IMG/VR virus record: IMGVR_UViG_3300009103_000003 | Location: 62,001 to 126,000 of that record | Length of the DNA: 64,000 nucleotides | Direction: 5' to 3' (one strand) | From: a virus | In this document: in pieces, positions 59,455 to 64,000 of the stretch | How positions within the stretch are numbered: position 1 is the stretch's first letter | How the letters are laid out: every line of letters begins with the position of its first letter | Position numbers and translations under genes: made by a program | The notes under the pieces: generated by a model | What the model saw: the letters and a program-made list of their open reading frames with translations, nothing else | Database searches by the model: none | Told to the model about the DNA's origin: nothing

Positions 59455-60120
59455 CTAGCTCGCAGAATTGCGATTTAAGTGGAAGTTGAGGAAGTCTACA
59501 TCCACTGAATAATTTATCTCATCACCGATAATACTTTTGGCAACGAGAGCACAAATAATACTTGAAATGCCATATGCGCAGAAAATTGTGCTTTTTTCTG
59601 TGCACGGTAGCTGCACCGCTTCTTCGTCAGGAAACAGACTTTGGTCGTAGTAGGAAACGCTGTTTGCATTTGATTTGTCTACATAGAAGACAGATCCTTC
59701 ACGCGCTCCCATACGACCGTCCAGGAAATACTTTGCTCCGCTGCTTACAAGAAAGCTTGACCAGATATCTGAGCGAGCAGACATATTGTCCACTGCTGAG
59801 ATTACATAGTCTTCTTGGAAGGTTTCACCCCCCTCGAACTTCCTGTCTTCAGCGATGATTTCCGCACCGGTTCCTTCCGATAGCCGTTGCTGCAAGGCTT
59901 CACATTTCTTATACCCAATTTCGGTCACGAAATAGCCTTGATTGGCTACGTTGTGAGACTCGACATCGTCAAAGTCATAGATGCGTATCTTTCGAATACC
60001 CATCTTGCACAAGGCTTCAGCAACATGGGACCCAATAGCCCCTGCGCCAACAATAGCTACAGAGCGGTTCTGTACGATTTCGTCTGGGATAATTCCGGAC
60101 TGGCGTGTGGTATCAATCAT
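59455..60120 (-). CDS. E1-like ThiF/MoeB-fold adenylating enzyme
   Basis: 221 residues. ATP-binding GAGAIG (25-30), DFDDVE (49-54) with N57 and N60 after it, AVDN-type strand end (109-112) and two Cys (C173 in LPCTEKS, C181) in the catalytic-Cys region of ThiF/E1 proteins. It should adenylate the C-terminal Gly of a Ubl and form a thioester. The ATG overlaps the JAB stop (ATGA), so it is coupled to the deconjugase gene. Shorter than UBA1-type E1, comparable to bacterial ThiF family members of PRTRC and Bil-type systems. Confidence 0.85.
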   Translation of the reverse strand: MIDTTRQSGIIPDEIVQNRSVAIVGAGAIGSHVAEALCKMGIRKIRIYDFDDVESHNVANQGYFVTEIGYKKCEALQQRLSEGTGAEIIAEDRKFEGGETFQEDYVISAVDNMSARSDIWSSFLVSSGAKYFLDGRMGAREGSVFYVDKSNANSVSYYDQSLFPDEEAVQLPCTEKSTIFCAYGISSIICALVAKSIIGDEINYSVDVDFLNFHLNRNSAS

Positions 60121-61136
60121 ACTGCCACCCCAACCGGCTCATCTTCATCCTCGTCGTCTTCTCCAAACTCTGCTGCTAGGATTTTCTGGACTTCATCGTC
60201 CTGTTCTTCGTCGTCCTTTTTGCTTCCGACGTCGTAGTACAGTCCAGACAACTCATCCAAAATTTCCTCTGTGCTCATTTCTTTTGCGTACCACTTAGAG
60301 TGATATTCAATGACCTCTGTAAGATCTACGATGTTTTCTTCGTAGAGTTCTGCCAGAAGCTCTAGTTCATCGGGCAACCGCAGAGACTCTTTTACGTACT
60401 CAACATTCGCGATCAAGTCATCTTCGTCCGAAGCGCTTTCGCTTTTGTCGTCTCCAGCTTCTTTGCTTTGATGACCGCCGTCCCAGCCGATGTAGTCGTC
60501 GTCCCAGTGGCCGAAGAAGCTCTGGTGGCCGTTTACTTTTCCCGTGTATGAACCGGTAGTGTACTTTCTTGTGTGTTTGACAACATTTAGTTGCGTAGGC
60601 GCGGGTCGAGAGACGTGGTCTTCAACCATCTCCTTTGCCCAGCCGTCCTCCAAGATGCTTACCTGATCAACAGACCATCCACACTTTTCAAAGGAAAACC
60701 TGAACGGGTTGTACATATCTACCCGGACATTGAGGTCTCTCTTTTTGTTGGAGATTACGCTAATACAGACCTTATCAAAATTGAATTCTTCAATTTGTTT
60801 CTCGTCTGTTCCGGAATGACCGGTATCCATATTTACATGGGAGTGCCACCATACACAGATTTGGTCTGAACTTATCCCCTGGTCCCTAAGCTCCAAAGAC
60901 ACATCTGCATAAGAGTCCATATCGAAGACAGTACTGCCCCCAGTGCACTCTTGGTCTGGAACATAGAATTCTAGAACATAGAAAGGCTCTTTAATGCCCC
61001 ACTCATTTCGTTGAGCATCTGTGGCAATAATACCAATTGCTGATATCTCAATTGGGCACTCATCAGTCAATGCTGTCATTTGTTGATATGCTTTTTGTGT
61101 AAATCGGACGGTTGGCTTTGTTAGAACTTTAGTCAT
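60117..61136 (-). CDS. JAB/JAMM metalloprotease (deconjugase/Ubl processing)
   Basis: 339 residues from ATG 61136 (AGGAGG SD; a longer frame starts at 61181). E30 and the complete JAMM signature H98-x-H100-x7-S108-x2-D111 (WWHSHVNMDTGHSGTDE) are present, so the zinc protease should be active. The C-terminal ~180 residues hold a helical, acidic region (ELELLAELYEENIVDL; DEEQDDEVQ). It likely trims the Ubl C-terminus and removes conjugates. It overlaps both E2 and E1 genes by a few bases. Confidence 0.9.
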   Translation of the reverse strand: MTKVLTKPTVRFTQKAYQQMTALTDECPIEISAIGIIATDAQRNEWGIKEPFYVLEFYVPDQECTGGSTVFDMDSYADVSLELRDQGISSDQICVWWHSHVNMDTGHSGTDEKQIEEFNFDKVCISVISNKKRDLNVRVDMYNPFRFSFEKCGWSVDQVSILEDGWAKEMVEDHVSRPAPTQLNVVKHTRKYTTGSYTGKVNGHQSFFGHWDDDYIGWDGGHQSKEAGDDKSESASDEDDLIANVEYVKESLRLPDELELLAELYEENIVDLTEVIEYHSKWYAKEMSTEEILDELSGLYYDVGSKKDDEEQDDEVQKILAAEFGEDDEDEDEPVGVAV

Positions 61137-62238
61137 TAGTTCCTCCTGGATTGGTTTGTTGTTGAGCGAAACGGGCTGCATACTCGTTTCTTGAGATGCA
61201 GGGTGTTCCGTTTATTCCTCTATATGATGCTGGCGGGTTTATCGGATGAACGTGATGAACCATGCAGCAGCTATGGCAGTGACCACAGCCGCTAAGGTCT
61301 TCTTGTTCTTGGATAGTTCCGCATTCGTTGCATCTAGGACACTCACAATCCGCCATGATGTGGTTCCCTGACTCACATACAGCGTTGTCCCATCTGTTTG
61401 GGCACCACGCAGATAAGTGTACGTACGGGTTCTCTCTATTATAATGTTGTAGAAAGTCCGTGAGCGTTTCGATTACTTTAGCGATATCCTTAACACCCAT
61501 ATCTTGTATTAGGGTGGGTTGGATATTGCCTAGGCATGCTGCACCATGCTCGTTTAGATGTGGGTGCGGATAGTTTCTCCTGTTACCCTCATCCGGGTTA
61601 ACGCTTTTGCAGTATACAGTGACTCGGTTTCCTCGAACGGGGTCACCGTTGTAAGTTACAGAGCAATCAAATTTACCAAAGTTGTGTGGGAGAACAGATC
61701 CGAAACCATCTTTTATGAAGATATCGTTAGTTCTCCAAGTTAGTTTTTGCTCATCTGCACTGATTGTGGAGAACTTGATTGGGACACGCGTATCGATGAG
61801 ACCCTCAATGAAACGAATCATCAACGCTCTTTTTTCGAAACCATCCTCTGTGTAGATTTCTCCGTTCAACTCCAAGCGCCTTTTTATCTGCGCAATAGCT
61901 CGCTCACACCTTTCCGCTCGGTCTCTTGCCTGAGAAGACTTTGAACTTCGGTCCATAAGCTTTTGTCTGGCAGCACGCGTTCTCGCTCTGGCACGGTCGT
62001 ACTCTGCCTCCTTGGCAGCAAGGCGTTGCTGGGCTCGGGTATAGATAGCCGACCTAGCAGAGACCTTATTGTTGTGCATTCGTTCTGCGGCACGCTCTCT
62101 TTCTAGCGCGGCAGACAATTTTATAAGCTCTTTTGAAGCAAGACTTTCTGAGTCGGTGATGATGGTCTGAAGTTGTTTGGCAATCAGAGCGTCGTCACCA
62201 TTAAAAGTTAGTTCGTAGTTTTTTGCTGTTGATGCCAT
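61129..62238 (-). CDS. E2-like Ubl-conjugating enzyme with coiled coil and Cys/His-rich tail
   Basis: 369 residues from ATG 62238 (GGAGAAACT before it; a longer frame to 62289 would run through the terminator). Residues 25-125 are a charged coiled coil. Residues about 155-275 form an E2/UBC-like fold with YPHPHLNEHGAACLGN, where HPH matches the HPN-type motif and C235 the catalytic Cys. VIETLTDFLQHYNRENP is the typical following helix. Residues 279-331 hold ten Cys and several His, in CxC, CxxC and CGHCHSCC patterns, possibly a RING- or treble-clef-like zinc domain fused to the E2. Coupled to JAB by an 8-nt overlap. Confidence 0.82.
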   Translation of the reverse strand: MASTAKNYELTFNGDDALIAKQLQTIITDSESLASKELIKLSAALERERAAERMHNNKVSARSAIYTRAQQRLAAKEAEYDRARARTRAARQKLMDRSSKSSQARDRAERCERAIAQIKRRLELNGEIYTEDGFEKRALMIRFIEGLIDTRVPIKFSTISADEQKLTWRTNDIFIKDGFGSVLPHNFGKFDCSVTYNGDPVRGNRVTVYCKSVNPDEGNRRNYPHPHLNEHGAACLGNIQPTLIQDMGVKDIAKVIETLTDFLQHYNRENPYVHLSAWCPNRWDNAVCESGNHIMADCECPRCNECGTIQEQEDLSGCGHCHSCCMVHHVHPINPPASYRGINGTPCISRNEYAARFAQQQTNPGGTND

Positions 62239-62248
62239 AGTTTCTCCA

Positions 62249-62286
62249 CAAAAAAATAGCGGATGCCCCCCGAAGGGGACACCCGC
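62249..62286 (-). terminator. Intrinsic terminator/attenuator between Ubl and E2 genes
   Basis: Minus strand: arm GCGGGTGTCCCC, loop TTCG, arm GGGGGCATCCGC, then TATTTTTTT. A 12-bp stem (two G-T pairs) with a UUCG loop. It lies right before the E2 SD, so the E2, JAB and E1 genes are read only by readthrough or from an unseen promoter. Confidence 0.85.
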
Positions 62287-62296
62287 CACTTTTATT

Positions 62297-62328
62297 ACTC
62301 GTTATATTATTGGTCAGGTATAACGAGT
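62297..62328 (-). promoter_or_regulatory. 10-bp perfect inverted repeat downstream of the Ubl gene
   Basis: ACTCGTTATA and TATAACGAGT separated by 12 nt. It is just downstream of the Ubl stop codon. It could be an operator for the E2 unit or an RNA stem that protects the Ubl message. Confidence 0.45.
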
Positions 62329-62351
62329 TTGGGTCAGGAGACTAGTAACGA

Positions 62352-62861
62352 CTACTGTCGTCCACCAGCAACCTTGTTACCAACCCAAATCTCATGCGGC
62401 CCTTCACCGAGAACGGTGCTGTTCGGGTCCGTAATGTCTGCGGTTTGGCCAGGGCCAACTCGTCGCTTGAAGGTGAGGCTGCGAATATCCCAGCCGCCCT
62501 CTTGCGTATTTAGCGTACTCACGATGTCTCCAAGAGTGGAGTCAGTGCGAACTTCAAGGCAACGGTCAGACTTACCATTTCGGATAAGCGTAACAACACA
62601 CATGTCAGCGGCGCTGACTGTGCTTGTGGACGGGGCGGCGAAGGAGATGTTTCCTCCTCCGTTAACACCACCAGAACCATTAGTTCCGTTGCTGTTCGTT
62701 GCTGATTCAAGTCGGCTTTGCGCCTCGTTTACAGCAGACTGGAGCGCCTGCAAGCGGTCGAGGTTGCTTCGACTGTAGTCTGTTCCCATGTTGGCAACGA
62801 AAGAATCTCGTGCTGAGGTTGCTGACCCCAACGTTTCGTTCAAGTAATCAATGTTTTGCAT
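62352..62861 (-). CDS. Ubiquitin-like protein with C-terminal Gly-Gly
   Basis: 169 residues. Residues 1-55 are helical, 56-82 a Gly/Ser/Asn-rich linker. Residues 86-168 look like a beta-grasp Ubl: VVTLIRNGKSDRCLEV (beta hairpin), TLGDIVSTLN (helix), SLTFKRRVGPGQTADI, and the end HEIWVGNKVAGGRQ. The GG (166-167) is followed by two residues, as in Ubls that need processing before activation; the JAB encoded downstream could remove RQ. SD AAGGAG. Not matched to a specific Ubl family by sequence. Confidence 0.78.
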   Translation of the reverse strand: MQNIDYLNETLGSATSARDSFVANMGTDYSRSNLDRLQALQSAVNEAQSRLESATNSNGTNGSGGVNGGGNISFAAPSTSTVSAADMCVVTLIRNGKSDRCLEVRTDSTLGDIVSTLNTQEGGWDIRSLTFKRRVGPGQTADITDPNSTVLGEGPHEIWVGNKVAGGRQ

Positions 62862-62876
62862 AACTAGTTAGTCTCC

Positions 62877-63236
62877 TTAGACTAGATCCCAACGGAAACC
62901 GTTGAAAATCTTTTGTAGCTTACCCGTTATTTCTTCCATGCTTTCTGCATTGAGGGTAACTACTGATGAATCATCAAAATCTACACGAATTGCTCGTGGT
63001 ACATTAGACATGTCTGGCGTTTGGCTTTTGCCGATATCGCCTGCTGTAGCGTAAACGCTATACTCTATAAATGTCACATTATCGTTCTCGAAGGATGGTC
63101 TCCGTCCCACATAGCAGGTCAAATCCCAGCCCTTGTGTGACGCTGTTTTAACCTTCTTTCGGTTCTCCAAAACTTTAGATATTAGCGCATAATAATCTTC
63201 ACGCCCAGTTTCCGGAGTGTCAGTTCTCTCAACCAT
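62877..63236 (-). CDS. Unknown 119-residue protein upstream of Ubl
   Basis: Alpha/beta protein, not recognised, with IEYSVYATAGDIG and AIRVDFDDSSVVTLN strands. ATG 63236 has AGAGGA nearby; it lies 15 nt before the Ubl ATG and may be part of the pathway. Contains one KVKTAS, which is why the K-x-A motif is not by itself specific. Confidence 0.62.
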   Translation of the reverse strand: MVERTDTPETGREDYYALISKVLENRKKVKTASHKGWDLTCYVGRRPSFENDNVTFIEYSVYATAGDIGKSQTPDMSNVPRAIRVDFDDSSVVTLNAESMEEITGKLQKIFNGFRWDLV

Positions 63237-63257
63237 TGATCCTCTTTTTCTGCTCGG

Positions 63258-63878
63258 CTATCGCTTCTGAGAGGGGTGGTCCTTAAATAAAACCGAATAT
63301 TTTCTTTTTAGGAATCGAATATGTTTTTTGACGCTATTTGAATACCTCGCCGGTCGAGTACATTTCCTACACTGGGAATCGGTACCACACTTGTCGAGGC
63401 ATTTATTTTGGACATACTTCCAGCCTTGCCCGCCGTTGTAGCAGGCAAACACTTTGGTACCACGACACTGCCTATAATTTTTCCGAAATAATGAGATTAA
63501 GAGAAGAGACGCTTTCATATTATTCTCTACGACAAGCATGTCCTTCTCACAGTCATTAAATCCGAAAACCTTTTTTAGTCGTTTTCTGTGGATGCGGCAG
63601 TTAACCTGCATCAGCCCATAATCACCGGTGTGGCTAATAGCCCGATCAGTGAGACCGGACTCAACCATCCCAATACCGATAATTTCGTATGCGTCATACT
63701 CGCCAGGAATAAGCGGGAGAACCCTCTTGATCTGAGAGATATGTCTTTCGCTCAGAGACTTTGGGGGATTCCTTCCGGAACCACTGTACTTGGCCTTTTT
63801 TACTTGGGCCATAGAAATACTTAAACAAGCAGCGCTCATAAAACCGAACGCAAAAAGTGTTAGTAAAGTTCTCCTCAT
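63258..63878 (-). CDS. Secreted lytic transglycosylase (SLT-type lysozyme fold)
   Basis: 206 residues. A signal-peptide-like N-terminus (MRRTLLTLFAFGFMSAACLS) precedes the goose-lysozyme/SLT domain: catalytic Glu73 in GMVESGL, GDYGLMQVN (85-93) and ACYNGGQGW near 145. The C-terminal part carries six Cys in 20 residues, likely disulfides or a zinc site. It degrades peptidoglycan, as an endolysin exported by Sec or as an entry enzyme. Its distance from the holin candidate and its place in the Ubl operon are unusual. CAGGAGAG precedes the ATG. Confidence 0.85.
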   Translation of the reverse strand: MRRTLLTLFAFGFMSAACLSISMAQVKKAKYSGSGRNPPKSLSERHISQIKRVLPLIPGEYDAYEIIGIGMVESGLTDRAISHTGDYGLMQVNCRIHRKRLKKVFGFNDCEKDMLVVENNMKASLLLISLFRKNYRQCRGTKVFACYNGGQGWKYVQNKCLDKCGTDSQCRKCTRPARYSNSVKKHIRFLKRKYSVLFKDHPSQKR

Positions 63879-63891
63879 TATACTCTCCTGG

Positions 63892-64000
63892 TTACGTTTC
63901 CGTTGCCCCCAGCAGTCCGCACAGACAAGCTATTGCTTCTTGCTGTATCCCAACAAGAAACTTTCCATTCGGTGCGAAGCTACAGGATTCAAGGCCCTGT
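63892..64000 (-). CDS. C-terminal end of a further leftward gene (partial)
   Basis: An open frame of about 35 codons enters from the right edge and ends with TAA at 63892-63894, 14 nt before the transglycosylase ATG. The visible end is FAPNGKFLVGIQQEAIACLC followed by a short Gly-rich end. Family not recognisable from this piece; spacing suggests the same operon. Confidence 0.5.
   Translation of the reverse strand, partial: QGLESCSFAPNGKFLVGIQQEAIACLCGLLGATET

Noticed and set aside
63940-64000. Possible tRNA-like end at the right edge (TTCAAGG loop)
   Set aside because: T-stem does not pair properly, no anticodon arm seen, and the region fits the end of a minus-strand reading frame.

Overview
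The window is a 64 kb piece of the genome of a contractile-tailed (myovirus-type) bacteriophage. A portal protein, a terminase large subunit, a prohead protease, a major capsid protein, a tail sheath and a tube-like protein sit in one long block. Replication genes lie on one side and an accessory early-type block on the other. No host gene, rRNA, tRNA, CRISPR array or insertion sequence was seen. Both ends are cut inside genes, so genome size and host are not visible.

Layout. (1) Positions 1-8121, minus strand: a tightly overlapped replication operon. In transcription order it holds a small acidic protein, an XRE-type regulator, an XPB/UvsW-like SF2 helicase, an Fe-S uracil-DNA-glycosylase-like protein, three unknown proteins, a DnaB-like helicase, a DnaG-like primase, an SSB-like protein with an SSB-type acidic tip, and a Pol I-type 3'-5' exonuclease domain cut by the window edge. 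(2) Positions 8219-51493, plus strand: the late/virion block. It opens with portal and then a 2,091-residue fusion of bacterial-type RNA polymerase beta and beta-prime. It continues with a spike-like baseplate protein, a SNF2-like helicase, a kinase-like protein, TerL, Ala/Gly/Lys-rich putative internal proteins, protease, acidic scaffold-like proteins, capsid, neck, a giant sheath, tube and a holin candidate. Two small cassettes (11889-12296 and 28591-29127) point the other way inside this block. (3) Positions 51398-64000, minus strand: envelope or lysis-type proteins, then a Ycf35/DUF2997/Ycf46-type module with a radical-SAM activase and a RecA-like protein. After these come a ParB-like protein, repeated operators, and a ubiquitin-like conjugation cassette (Ubl, E2-like, JAB/JAMM protease, E1/ThiF). 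A lytic transglycosylase lies near the right edge.

How it fits together. The multisubunit-type RNA polymerase lies among virion genes, so it may be packaged and injected to start phage transcription; this is inferred from position only. Many proteins of the plus-strand block carry a recurrent hydrophobic-x-K-x-A motif, very often EKTA, at the N-terminus or repeated inside scaffold-like proteins and inside the prohead protease. I propose it is the maturation cleavage or head-targeting signal of this phage. On that reading the SNF2-like helicase and the kinase-like protein would be packaged cargo. The right block looks like a protein-modification and chaperone arsenal. It seems to be controlled by extended -10 promoters (GGTATAAG) and by at least five copies of the inverted repeat TGACA(A/G)-N8-TTGTCA.

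The two strongest candidates for an undescribed system are the single-chain beta/beta-prime RNA polymerase inside the virion block and the complete phage-borne Ubl/E2/JAB/E1 cassette, whose E2 carries a Cys/His-rich, possibly RING-like tail.
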